From: Rhizobium sp. SL42
GTDB lineage: Bacteria > Pseudomonadota > Alphaproteobacteria > Rhizobiales > Rhizobiaceae
Direction of reading: 5' to 3'
DNA: 64,000 bases
NCBI RefSeq assembly: GCF_021729845.1
Contig: NZ_CP063397.1
Span: forward strand, 2,246,001 to 2,310,000
Shown here: positions 56,709-64,000 of the stretch, piece by piece
How the letters are laid out: the number at the start of each line of letters is the position of its first letter
How positions within the stretch are numbered: the first letter of the stretch is position 1
The notes under the pieces: generated by a model
Database searches by the model: none
Seen by the model: the letters and a program-made list of their open reading frames with translations, nothing else
What the model was told of the DNA's origin: nothing
Position numbers and translations under genes: made by a program

Positions 56709-57128
56709 CTGGAAGCGAAATGCCAGGCGCAAAGAGACTGGCGCAAAGAGACAGGCGTTTAGGGACAGGCAGCAAAGAGGATCCGTTCGGCAGGGCGGGT
56801 AGGCTGGTGGCCACATTTTCCGCCAGGGAAGACCGTGCCATGCGGCTGCAGAACCATCGGCTGGTCGCAGGGCAGCCGCCCGAGCGGCAGCAGCCGTTGG
56901 CGAAATCGCAGGCGCAGCCGGGGCTGGTTCCTTGTGGCCCGCGCCGGTTCGGCTGGTGCAGGCGCCGTCGAGCTGTTATCCTCGACCGTACCGAATTGCC
57001 GGTAGCCGATAGTGACAGTCCGTGCCCGATCCGTTACCTACGGTGTCAAAAGCGGGCGTGTTGCGGCCTTTTTCCCGGACGCGTTCAACGACATGCCCGC
57101 GCGAAAGAAGAAATCCGAGGTAACACCG
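56709..57128. other. Gap before ilvD
   Basis: 420 bp without a convincing gene. Its left end holds an imperfect 14-bp tandem repeat (56726-56780). The in-frame extension of ilvD upstream to 57012 has no homology. The ilvD promoter and leader should be here; no leader peptide rich in Ile, Leu or Val is visible. Confidence 0.45.
56726..56780 (+). repeat. Imperfect 14-bp tandem repeat, about four units
   Basis: Units GGCGCAAAGAGACT, GGCGCAAAGAGACA, GGCGTTTAGGGACA and GGCAGCAAAGAGG in direct succession starting at 56726. The first two differ by one base; later units are degenerate. Confidence 0.75.
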
Positions 57129-58964
57129 ATGCCAGTCTATCGTTCGAGAACCACGACCCACGGCCGCAACATGGCGGGCGCGCGCGGCCTTTGGCGCGCC
57201 ACCGGTATGAAGGACAGCGATTTCGGCAAGCCGATCATCGCCGTCGTCAATTCCTTCACCCAGTTCGTTCCGGGCCATGTACACCTGAAGGATCTCGGCC
57301 AACTCGTTGCCCGTGAAATCGAAGCGGCCGGCGGCGTTGCCAAGGAATTCAACACCATCGCCGTCGATGACGGCATCGCCATGGGCCATGACGGCATGCT
57401 CTATTCGCTGCCGTCGCGCGAGATCATCGCCGACTCGGTGGAATACATGGTCAATGCCCACTGTGCCGACGCCATGGTCTGCATCTCCAACTGCGACAAG
57501 ATCACCCCCGGCATGCTGAACGCCGCCATGCGCCTCAACATCCCGGCCGTCTTCGTCTCCGGCGGTCCGATGGAAGCCGGCAAGGTCGTCATGCATGGCA
57601 AGACCGTCGCGCTTGATCTGGTCGATGCGATGGTGGCAGCCGCCGACGACAAGATCTCCGACGAGGATGTCGCGGTCATCGAACGGTCGGCCTGTCCGAC
57701 CTGCGGTTCCTGCTCCGGCATGTTTACCGCAAACTCGATGAATTGCCTGACCGAGGCGCTCGGCCTGTCGCTGCCCGGCAACGGCTCGACGCTCGCCACC
57801 CATTCCGACCGCCGCCGCCTGTTCGTCGAGGCCGGCCACCTGATCGTCGATCTCGCCCGCCGCTATTACGAGCAGGATGACACGAGCGTCCTGCCGCGCA
57901 ACATCGCGACGAAGGAAGCCTTCGAGAACGCCATGGCGCTCGATATCGCCATGGGCGGCTCGACCAATACCGTCCTGCACATCCTCGCGGCGGCTTACGA
58001 AGGCGGCGTCGATTTCACCATGGACGACATCGACAAGCTGTCGCGTCGCGTTCCATGCCTGTCCAAGGTGGCACCCGCCAAGCAGGACGTGCACATGGAA
58101 GACGTACACCGCGCCGGCGGCATCATGCGCATCCTCGGCGAACTCGAGCGCGGCGGCCTGCTCAACACCGACTGCAAGACGGTACATGAGCCGACGCTCG
58201 GCGATGCCATCAACCGCTGGGACATCACCCGCACCAATTCCGAGACCGTGCGCACCTTCTTCAAGGCAGCCCCCGGCGGCGTGCCGACCCAGGTCGCCTT
58301 CTCCCAGTCCTCGCGCTGGGACGAACTCGACACCGACAGCGAAAAGGGCGTCATCCGCTCGGTCGAAAAGCCATTCTCCAAGGATGGCGGCCTGGCGGTG
58401 CTCTACGGCAACATCGCGCTCGATGGCTGCATCGTGAAGACGGCGGGCGTTGATGAATCGATCCTGAAGTTTGCCGGCCCGGCCCGCGTTTTCGAAAGCC
58501 AGGATGCTTCGGTCAAGGCGATCCTTGCCAACGAGGTCAAGGCCGGCGACGTCGTCGTCATCCGCTACGAGGGCCCGAAGGGCGGCCCGGGCATGCAGGA
58601 AATGCTCTACCCGACCAGCTATCTGAAGTCGAAGGGCCTCGGCAAGGCCTGCGCCCTGATCACTGACGGCCGTTTCTCCGGCGGCACGTCCGGTCTCTCC
58701 ATCGGCCATGCCTCGCCGGAAGCGGCACAAGGTGGTGCCATCGGCCTGGTGCGCGAAGGCGACCGGATCGAGATCGACATCCCGAACCGCACGATCAATC
58801 TCGCTGTCGATCCGGCCGAACTCGAGCGTCGTCGTCTCGAGCAGGATGCCAAGGGCTGGAAGCCGGAAGCGCCACGCAAGCGCAATGTCACCACGGCGCT
58901 GAAGGCCTATGCCGCCTTTGCCGCCTCCGCCGACAAGGGCGCCGTGCGCATCCTGCCGGAATAA
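57129..58964 (+). CDS. ilvD: Dihydroxy-acid dehydratase
   Basis: Dehydrates 2,3-dihydroxy acids in valine, leucine and isoleucine synthesis. 611 aa, strikingly close to E. coli IlvD ([20 protein letters not shown]). Iron-sulfur region: Cys122 ([10 protein letters not shown]) and Cys195 ([19 protein letters not shown], with Cys189 and Cys192). The position that is Cys in the stable [2Fe-2S] plant type is not Cys here ([13 protein letters not shown]), so an oxygen-sensitive E. coli-type cluster is expected. The start at ATG 57129 has GAGGT upstream; the longer frame to 57012 lacks homology. Confidence 0.97.
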   Translation: MPVYRSRTTTHGRNMAGARGLWRATGMKDSDFGKPIIAVVNSFTQFVPGHVHLKDLGQLVAREIEAAGGVAKEFNTIAVDDGIAMGHDGMLYSLPSREIIADSVEYMVNAHCADAMVCISNCDKITPGMLNAAMRLNIPAVFVSGGPMEAGKVVMHGKTVALDLVDAMVAAADDKISDEDVAVIERSACPTCGSCSGMFTANSMNCLTEALGLSLPGNGSTLATHSDRRRLFVEAGHLIVDLARRYYEQDDTSVLPRNIATKEAFENAMALDIAMGGSTNTVLHILAAAYEGGVDFTMDDIDKLSRRVPCLSKVAPAKQDVHMEDVHRAGGIMRILGELERGGLLNTDCKTVHEPTLGDAINRWDITRTNSETVRTFFKAAPGGVPTQVAFSQSSRWDELDTDSEKGVIRSVEKPFSKDGGLAVLYGNIALDGCIVKTAGVDESILKFAGPARVFESQDASVKAILANEVKAGDVVVIRYEGPKGGPGMQEMLYPTSYLKSKGLGKACALITDGRFSGGTSGLSIGHASPEAAQGGAIGLVREGDRIEIDIPNRTINLAVDPAELERRRLEQDAKGWKPEAPRKRNVTTALKAYAAFAASADKGAVRILPE

Positions 58965-59131
58965 GGCGTCGCAGATCACGCGGGTGGCGGTTTGCCGCCT
59001 CCCGCCACGTATCTCTCACCTTTTTATCTCCCGCCTTCGCCAGCCCGCGTGCACTTCGCTCGTCCCCGAAAGATCGCGCTGGCTGAAGCCGCTGAATGCC
59101 CAGTCCAGTCCCTCGATCAGCCGGACCCGCC

Positions 59132-59560
59132 ATGACCGTTCCCTTCAGTCTCGTCGGCATCGACCACGTCGTCTTTATCGTCAACGACATGGAGAGCGCG
59201 CTCAGCTTCTATCATGACGTGCTCGGCTGCCGGCCCGGCTATTCCTATCCGGCCCTTGGCATGGAGCAGGTCTGGTGCGGCAATGCGCTGATCGTTCTGT
59301 GGGACATCACCCATCCCGGAGGTCAAAAGGCCGCGCCACCAGTCGCCGGCGGTCGCAATGTCGATCACGTCTGCATCGCCACCGGCCCCTTCGACCACGA
59401 TGAGTTGCGCGCCCATCTCGCCCGCCACGGCGTTGCCATCGACCGCGAGGCCATGCATGGCGGCGCCCGCGGCATGGGCCATTCCTTCTACGTCAAGGAC
59501 CCCTTCGGCAACACGATCGAGATCAAGGGCCCAGCCGAATATCCCGACGGCCGAGGCTGA
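59132..59560 (+). CDS. VOC (glyoxalase/bleomycin-resistance) superfamily protein
   Basis: 142 aa, two beta-alpha-beta-beta-beta modules. Metal-ligand positions are visible: His in LVGIDHVVFIVND, His in NVDHVCIATG and Glu near the end in FGNTIEIKGPAEYP. Could be a lyase, dioxygenase or binding protein; the virulence-protein annotation common for such genes is not informative. The start at ATG 59132 is chosen because MTVPFSLVGIDHVVF begins the fold; a start at 59096 adds 12 residues. Converges with the aldolase gene, 9 bp between stops. Confidence 0.82.
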   Translation: MTVPFSLVGIDHVVFIVNDMESALSFYHDVLGCRPGYSYPALGMEQVWCGNALIVLWDITHPGGQKAAPPVAGGRNVDHVCIATGPFDHDELRAHLARHGVAIDREAMHGGARGMGHSFYVKDPFGNTIEIKGPAEYPDGRG

Positions 59561-59569
59561 CGACTACCC

Positions 59570-60334
59570 TCAATCCCGCCAGGACATATCTTCCCGGTCG
59601 AGGCAGGACTTCAGATAGTCGAAATGCCGTCCGGCCATGCCGCGATAGGGGATCCAGCCATCCGACGTCGCCTGGGCGATCTCGTCGGACAGGATAGCCA
59701 GCGGTTTTCCGGTCGATAACGCCAGGATCATCGTCTGCGCTGCCTTCTCGAAGAAATAGAGATCCTCGAACGCATCCGCCACGGTTTCGCCGGCAATCGT
59801 CACGCCGTGATTGCCCATGACCAGCACAGACTTGCCCTTGATCATCCGGGCCAGCCTTTCGCCTTCCTCTTGCGCATCGGCAATGCCGCCGAATGCGAGG
59901 TCGTAGCCGATCCGGCCGAAGAACCGCGCGGTATTATTGTCGAGCGGCAGCAGGGTAGGGTCCTTGAGGCAGGACAGCGCCACAGCATGCGGCGAATGGC
60001 AATGCAGGATGACGCGCGCCTCCGGCAGCATTCGGTGCAGCGTGCCATGCACGGTCCATGCCGAAGGGTCCGGGGCGTTCGCGCCCGTCATCACATCCGG
60101 ATCATCGGCATCGAGCAACAAGAGGTCGCTGGCCTTGATCGTTGCGAAATGCTGCCAGCGCGGATTGAGCAGGAACTGTTTCCCGCTTGCAGAAACAGCC
60201 GCGCTGAAATGGTTGCCGACAGACTCGCTCCAGCCGAAGCGATGGCAGATGCGGAAGGCTGCGGCGAGATCCTGCCTGAGTGCCATCAGCGCCGTGGCCT
60301 CCATCATGTCTGGAATGGATGGCGTGATGTTCAT
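59570..60334 (-). CDS. Class II aldolase/adducin family protein
   Basis: 254 aa, zinc-dependent fold shared with L-fuculose-phosphate aldolase and L-ribulose-5-phosphate 4-epimerase. Substrate/metal motifs: GNHFSAAV, HCHSPHAVAL (two zinc His) and MGNHGVTIAG (third His). Conserved Glu/acid residues follow in VADAFEDLYFFEKAAQ. Its start overlaps the end of the dioxygenase gene by 4 bp (ATGA), so both proteins are made together. Whether it cleaves C-C bonds, decarboxylates or dehydrates cannot be read from the sequence. Confidence 0.88.
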   Translation of the reverse strand: MNITPSIPDMMEATALMALRQDLAAAFRICHRFGWSESVGNHFSAAVSASGKQFLLNPRWQHFATIKASDLLLLDADDPDVMTGANAPDPSAWTVHGTLHRMLPEARVILHCHSPHAVALSCLKDPTLLPLDNNTARFFGRIGYDLAFGGIADAQEEGERLARMIKGKSVLVMGNHGVTIAGETVADAFEDLYFFEKAAQTMILALSTGKPLAILSDEIAQATSDGWIPYRGMAGRHFDYLKSCLDREDMSWRD

Positions 60335-61467
60335 GCCTTGAACCTCCCTTCGCTGACCAGCGCCCGATAGGTCGAGCGCATTTCTTCGCGGTCGGCGTAG
60401 CAGCCGCGCAGATAGCGGTCGCCGCTGGTCGCCGAATAGGCCATCCGCCCATGCACGATGCGGTGGTTGTCGAACACCATGCAGTCTCCGGCCTTCATCA
60501 GGAAGCGCATCATGAAACGGTCGTCCTGCAGCATCTTCCCGAACCGGCAGAAGGCTGGGTAATAGCTATCGAGCACGGCCTGCGGCAGGTCGAAGATATC
60601 GGCCATGTGCTGGCTGATGGTGAGGCCCGAGACTTCCCCATGCCTGTCGAGCTCGATCACCCGCTGGCGCGAACGCATGTCGTAGTCGTCATGCTCGCAG
60701 TAGAACGGAATGTCGATCTCCGACAGCAGTCGGAAACCCTCCGGATCGATCTCCCGGAACGCATTGGCTACAGCCACGCCATCGGAATAGATGCTCATGC
60801 CGCCCTCGACCGAATTGGCCCGGCAGTGAAGAAACTGGATGCCCGGGGCATGTTCTTCCGCCGGCGTGTCGGTATGCAGCTCCAGTGCCTTGGCCGTATA
60901 GGCCGTATTGGTCGGGTTGATATGGGTGCGCACATTGAAGAACTCGCCGAAAAAGGTTGGCCGCACATGGCCCATCAGCTTCACTGTTTCGGTCAGTCCC
61001 TCGTCGCTGTCCGGCATGTCTGTGACAATCGTCAGGCCATCGACGATCATCGCCCTGATCCAGTCCGCAACCTTTGCCGGATCGGCCTTCAGCTCCGCCT
61101 GCGAGAAGCGGGCGATGCTCGGATAGTGATCGCTGAACCAGGCCTTGCGCGGCAGGTCGGCCGGATCGGCACGATGCCGGCCGTCGGCATAGAGCGCCAG
61201 CATCGCCGTTGGGTAGCGCGACACATGATCCTCGCTCGCCCATCGGATCACCAGAGTGTCACCTTCGATGTTGGCACTTTCGGCGCGTGGCGGCTGGTCG
61301 AGATGGAAGATGTCGAAACTGCGCTCGCGCGTCGTGCTGTCGAAGGACGAGGGGCAATTGTCGCGCAGCCAGTAATAGTTGAAGTAACCCGTTCTGCCCT
61401 CGGCCAGCGGCACATGAAGCCCATTTTCGGCAAGCGTGACGGCTTCGGTCGCAACATGCATGTTCAT
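60331..61467 (-). CDS. Gamma-butyrobetaine hydroxylase-like 2-oxoglutarate dioxygenase
   Basis: Fe(II)/2-oxoglutarate oxygenase of the BBOX/TMLH-TauD group, 378 aa. N-terminal DUF971-like domain (residues about 12-90: GYFNYYWLRDNCPSSFDSTT), then the catalytic jelly roll with His198-x-Asp200 (ELHTDTPAEE) and distal His339 plus Arg341 (HRIVHGRMAY). Start at ATG 61467 with AAGGAA upstream. In human BBOX1 the N-domain zinc is held by three Cys and one His; here only Cys38 and His81 remain. The likely product is a beta- or gamma-hydroxylated amine or acid for the coupled aldolase. Carnitine-type chemistry is possible but unproven. Confidence 0.88.
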   Translation of the reverse strand: MNMHVATEAVTLAENGLHVPLAEGRTGYFNYYWLRDNCPSSFDSTTRERSFDIFHLDQPPRAESANIEGDTLVIRWASEDHVSRYPTAMLALYADGRHRADPADLPRKAWFSDHYPSIARFSQAELKADPAKVADWIRAMIVDGLTIVTDMPDSDEGLTETVKLMGHVRPTFFGEFFNVRTHINPTNTAYTAKALELHTDTPAEEHAPGIQFLHCRANSVEGGMSIYSDGVAVANAFREIDPEGFRLLSEIDIPFYCEHDDYDMRSRQRVIELDRHGEVSGLTISQHMADIFDLPQAVLDSYYPAFCRFGKMLQDDRFMMRFLMKAGDCMVFDNHRIVHGRMAYSATSGDRYLRGCYADREEMRSTYRALVSEGRFKA

Positions 61468-61554
61468 CGTGGTTTCCTTAATCTGGCTCGACGGAAGTGT
61501 GGTCGGATTTGACAATCATCATCCGTCTTTTCATCAGAAACCAGAGGGATTATG

Positions 61555-61570
61555 CTTATTGTAAATTAAG
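61555..61570. promoter_or_regulatory. Candidate LysR-type site CTTA-N8-TAAG
   Basis: Inverted repeat CTTA (61555-61558) / TAAG (61567-61570) with AT-rich centre TTGTAAAT, in the 115-bp divergent gap between dioxygenase and LysR genes, 12 bp before the LysR start. Suits autorepression; short arms make it tentative. Confidence 0.35.
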
Positions 61571-61582
61571 CTGGAGATTAAC

Positions 61583-62491
61583 TTGATCCGCCTGCCTCCC
61601 TTGCGTCTTCTGACCACGTTCGAGACCGTGTCGCGCCTCGGCTCGATGCGTGAGGCGGCGATCCGCCTGAATGTCACCCAGCCGGCCGTGACCCAGGCTT
61701 TGAAGGCGCTGGAGGAGCATGTCGGTGCTGCACTGATCGATCGCACGACGCGGCCGGCACGCCTGACCGATGCCGGTCAGCAGCTCGCCCGGGCCACCCG
61801 TGATGGGCTGGATCTGATTGCGGACACGATCGAGGAGATCCGCATCAGTGCCGGCCTCGAGGAACAGCGCCTGACTGTCGCCTGCACAATCGGCATGGCG
61901 ACCTACTGGCTGATGCCGCGGCTCACCGATTTCTACGCCCGCTATCCGGATGTCATGGTCAATGTCCAGGTCCCGCCCACCGACCTGCCGGCAATTTCGC
62001 CCGGCACCGACCTTGTCTTGCGCTACGGAGCGGGACAGTGGAGCGATGGCGCGACAACCAAGCTGTTCGACGAGACGGTCTGCCCGGTCGGGCGCCCGGC
62101 TCTGGTCGAGCGGCTGCTGGCCGCAGGCGAGGGGCTGGAACAGGCGCCGCTCATTCATGTCCGGTCGGCCGAGACGCGCCACTGGGCCGGCTGGAGCGAC
62201 TATCTCGCTCTGCGCGGCCTCGGCAAGCCCGCCAGTCCCGGCCAGATCTTCGACAACTACGTCCAAGCCGTTCAGGCGACCCTCGATACACGCGGCCTGA
62301 TGCTCGGCTGGCACTCGATCACCGACGGCCTCGTCGCCGACGGCTCGCTGGTTCATTGGCCGGAAGGGTCGTTGGATCTTGGCACCGGCTACTATGCGAC
62401 GGTGGCGCCCGCAGGGTCGAAAAGGGCCGTGGTGCAGGCATTTGTCGAATGGTTGGGCGGCCGTGCGATTGATCTGGTAGCCCAACGTTAA
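61583..62491 (+). CDS. LysR family transcriptional regulator
   Basis: 302 aa. N-terminal winged HTH at residues about 5-64 (LLTTFETVSRLGSMREAAIR and LNVTQPAVTQALKALEEHVG), then a periplasmic-binding-like effector domain resembling the GcvA subgroup (TVACTIGMATYWLMPRLTDF). TTG start at 61583 with GGAG 8 bp upstream. Divergent from the dioxygenase-aldolase pair and by position its likely regulator; the effector is probably a pathway substrate. Confidence 0.9.
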   Translation: MIRLPPLRLLTTFETVSRLGSMREAAIRLNVTQPAVTQALKALEEHVGAALIDRTTRPARLTDAGQQLARATRDGLDLIADTIEEIRISAGLEEQRLTVACTIGMATYWLMPRLTDFYARYPDVMVNVQVPPTDLPAISPGTDLVLRYGAGQWSDGATTKLFDETVCPVGRPALVERLLAAGEGLEQAPLIHVRSAETRHWAGWSDYLALRGLGKPASPGQIFDNYVQAVQATLDTRGLMLGWHSITDGLVADGSLVHWPEGSLDLGTGYYATVAPAGSKRAVVQAFVEWLGGRAIDLVAQR

Positions 62492-62638
62492 ATCACGACT
62501 ACGAGGTTGGAGAAGAGATGCATCCCATTGCGCAATGCTGGCAGGGCGTATCGTGGTTGCAAGGCTTGCAAGCGCGCACGGGTTTGTCCTGATTGCGCGC
62601 TGTGCTATCCTTGCTTACAGGACACTCAGGATGCTCTC

Positions 62639-62863
62639 ATGTCAGAACTTCACAGGATCAGCGTCGACCCGGAAATTTGCTCAGGCCGCCCGACGATTCG
62701 TGGGCTGCGGGTTCGCGTGAAGGATATCCTCGAGCTTCTGGCCGCAGGGGCGAGTCATGAGGAAATCCTCGAAGATTATCCATACCTGGAGCCGTTGGAC
62801 ATTGTAGCCGTGCTGGAGTTTGCCGCGCGCCAGGCTGATCACACAATACTTCGTGTCGCTTGA
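62639..62863 (+). CDS. DUF433 protein, probable antitoxin
   Basis: 74 aa, the standard DUF433 pattern: ISVDPEICSGRPTIRGLRVR then VKDILELLAAGASHEEILED YPYLEPLDIVAVLEFAA (written in two parts). The helix-turn-helix-like second half suits DNA binding and autoregulation. The stop TGA overlaps the next start (TGATG), as is usual for toxin-antitoxin pairs. Similar pairs are described as VapBC45-like in mycobacteria. Confidence 0.85.
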   Translation: MSELHRISVDPEICSGRPTIRGLRVRVKDILELLAAGASHEEILEDYPYLEPLDIVAVLEFAARQADHTILRVA

Positions 62864-63192
62864 TGCGGTTTCTCGATGATGCGCAACTGCCTCCCGCGCT
62901 CGCGCGCTGGCTCGTTGCATGTGGCCATGAGGCGCAACATCTTGTCGACCTTGGTATGCAAGGTGCATCGGACAAGATGATATGGGATGTGGCTCTACAG
63001 ACCAACGCGATCATCATTTCCAAAGACGAGGACTTTGCGCTTCGCAAGACATTTGACCGATCCGGTCCACCTATTGTCTGGGTGCGGCTACCCAATTCAA
63101 GGCGTCGCGAATTGCTGCAATGGTTTGAGATCATGCTGCCGCAGATGATCAGCGCCCTTGAGCGGGGAGATCATCTTTTCGAGCTCGCGTAA
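62863..63192 (+). CDS. DUF5615 PIN-like protein, probable toxin
   Basis: 109 aa from ATG 62863. Acidic residues of a PIN-like/Mut7-C nuclease fold are in place: FLDDAQLPPALARWL, GASDKMIWDVALQTN and IIISKDEDFALRK. C-terminal RLPNSRRRELLQWFEIMLPQ is typical of DUF5615. It is coupled to the DUF433 gene. Predicted RNase activity is by fold analogy only. Confidence 0.85.
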   Translation: MRFLDDAQLPPALARWLVACGHEAQHLVDLGMQGASDKMIWDVALQTNAIIISKDEDFALRKTFDRSGPPIVWVRLPNSRRRELLQWFEIMLPQMISALERGDHLFELA

Positions 63193-63285
63193 CCGGATCG
63201 GCTGACCTGTTTCATTCCGCAAGCACCGAATTCGCAAATAAATACGACAGGTGATTAGGTTGTTGGGTAACTAGTGAACGGTATT

Positions 63286-63651
63286 TCACTTCGGCCTTTC
63301 GATCCCCTCGTACACGCTTGTCAGTTGTGCCATGCGCGCCGCATAAGCCGCGGTCAGGCAATCGACGTCAGCCTTGCATTCGCCGCGCTTGCTCAGCCAG
63401 GCGATCTGCTGGTCCTGCAATTCGCCCCGGCTGCCCATTGCCAGAAGGCCGGACAGAAGCTCGAATGTCGTGACCATTTTCACGTCCATGTCGTTCAGCG
63501 AAAGGGTCTGGCAGATGGTCGCCTCGTCGGCAGCCAGATCCGGTTTGCCGCAATCGAAGCTCGCAGCCCTGGCTGGCAGTGCGCCTGCCAGCAACGGCGC
63601 GGCAAGAAGCGCGAAGACGACGGCGCGTGCGGCTGCATTGGGATCGGACAT
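63286..63651 (-). CDS. LprI/DUF1311-like exported protein
   Basis: 121 aa with signal peptide (VVFALLAAPLLAGALPARA, cleavage before ASFDC). The mature part has the DUF1311/LprI pattern of four Cys and a Trp: FDCGKPDLAADEATICQTLS then WLSKRGECKADVDCLTAAYA. LprI of Mycobacterium tuberculosis inhibits lysozyme; function here is inference. Start at ATG 63651 with GAGGTG upstream. Confidence 0.78.
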   Translation of the reverse strand: MSDPNAAARAVVFALLAAPLLAGALPARAASFDCGKPDLAADEATICQTLSLNDMDVKMVTTFELLSGLLAMGSRGELQDQQIAWLSKRGECKADVDCLTAAYAARMAQLTSVYEGIERPK

Positions 63652-63799
63652 GGTCACCTCGCTTGTTTTAACGATGGCTGATGAACGTCGTCCGGCAAGA
63701 GATCGTTCCATGCATCTTGCGCATGACAGGTTCTCACGATCAGGTGAGATCCTTGCCGCCGGCCTTTGTTCGGCGGGTGCGTTTCCTAAATGGTAGCTC

Positions 63800-64000
63800 A
63801 TGAACAGAAGATCACTCATTGCCCTCATCACAGCCCTTCCGGTAGTGGCCGCGACCCGCAGCTTTGCCCAGTCGCCAGGGCCTGCTGAATTGTCGAAGCA
63901 GCGCATTGCCGGCTTACTGGAGGCGGCGCGCCGGCTCGACGGCCTGGAAACCGCGATCGTCACCCGCAATGGTGACGTGCTCGCCGAGCGCGCTTTTGGC
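63800..64000 (+). CDS. Serine hydrolase, beta-lactamase class C-like (5' end only)
   Basis: 67 codons open to the window edge. Signal peptide MNRRSLIALITALPVVAATR then ELSKQRIAGLLEAARRLDGL and IVTRNGDVLAERAFG, the first strands of class C beta-lactamase-related esterases and D-amino-acid hydrolases. The catalytic SxxK lies outside the window, so identification rests on the opening strands only. Confidence 0.6.
   Translation, partial: MNRRSLIALITALPVVAATRSFAQSPGPAELSKQRIAGLLEAARRLDGLETAIVTRNGDVLAERAFG

Noticed and set aside
55101..56816. 571-residue version of MsrP
   Set aside because: The extra 256 N-terminal residues have no homology and precede a complete Tat signal with its own ribosome site at 56048.

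Overview
The window is a chromosomal stretch of an alphaproteobacterium of the order Hyphomicrobiales, most likely family Rhizobiaceae (Rhizobium/Agrobacterium-like). The basis is recognition, not a search: GC-rich DNA, the gene order rne / amidase / mrcA / prfB, rlmB followed by tRNA-Tyr, tRNA-Gly and a first tuf, tRNA-Trp ahead of secE-nusG, a long S14 without zinc cysteines, adk between secY and rpsM, and protein sequences close to Agrobacterium and Rhizobium homologues. No phage, insertion sequence, integrase, rRNA or CRISPR array was seen.

Layout. 1-7.3 kb: rne (minus strand, truncated by the window edge), then a cell-wall amidase, PBP1A and prfB with its programmed +1 frameshift. 7.3-16.3 kb: accessory genes, namely a Bcr/CflA-type MFS transporter divergent from a TetR regulator, an exported protein, NAD kinase, tRNA-Thr, a Tat-exported amidohydrolase, an outer-membrane-like protein, a PhnA-domain protein, a small membrane protein and rlmB. 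16.4-31.6 kb: tRNA-Tyr, tRNA-Gly, tuf copy 1, a pentapeptide protein, tRNA-Trp, then secE-nusG-rplKA-rplJL-rpoBC. 32.8-52.2 kb: the str operon (rpsL, rpsG, fusA, tuf copy 2), the S10, spc and alpha clusters, secY-adk, rpsM, rpsK, rpoA, rplQ. 52.4-64 kb: DoxX protein, DUF817 and DUF2809 membrane proteins, msrPQ, a DUF1059 protein, ilvD, a VOC protein, an overlapping dioxygenase/class II aldolase pair with a divergent LysR regulator, a DUF433/DUF5615 toxin-antitoxin-like pair, an LprI-like protein and the start of a serine hydrolase.

How it works together. The central 35 kb is the core information-processing block (translation factors, ribosomal proteins, RNA polymerase, Sec translocon). The gaps in it carry hairpins and terminator-like structures at the classical operon boundaries (rplA/rplJ, rplL/rpoB, tuf/rpsJ, rpsQ/rplN, rplO/secY, rpsK/rpoA), so the block is probably punctuated by attenuation or RNA processing. 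The two tuf genes encode the same protein and differ at only four silent sites, all in the first quarter.

Most noteworthy outside the housekeeping core: a translationally coupled 2-oxoglutarate dioxygenase of gamma-butyrobetaine hydroxylase type plus class II aldolase (a possible hydroxylate-then-cleave pathway, with a degraded N-terminal zinc site in the dioxygenase); a perfect FNR/FixK-type palindrome upstream of the DoxX gene, which is flanked by two copies of nearly the same terminator; a TetR operator over an apparently leaderless promoter; and tRNA promoters preceded by A/T tracts repeated at exactly 10 bp. I found no wholly new multi-gene system; the dioxygenase/aldolase pair is the best candidate for undescribed biochemistry.
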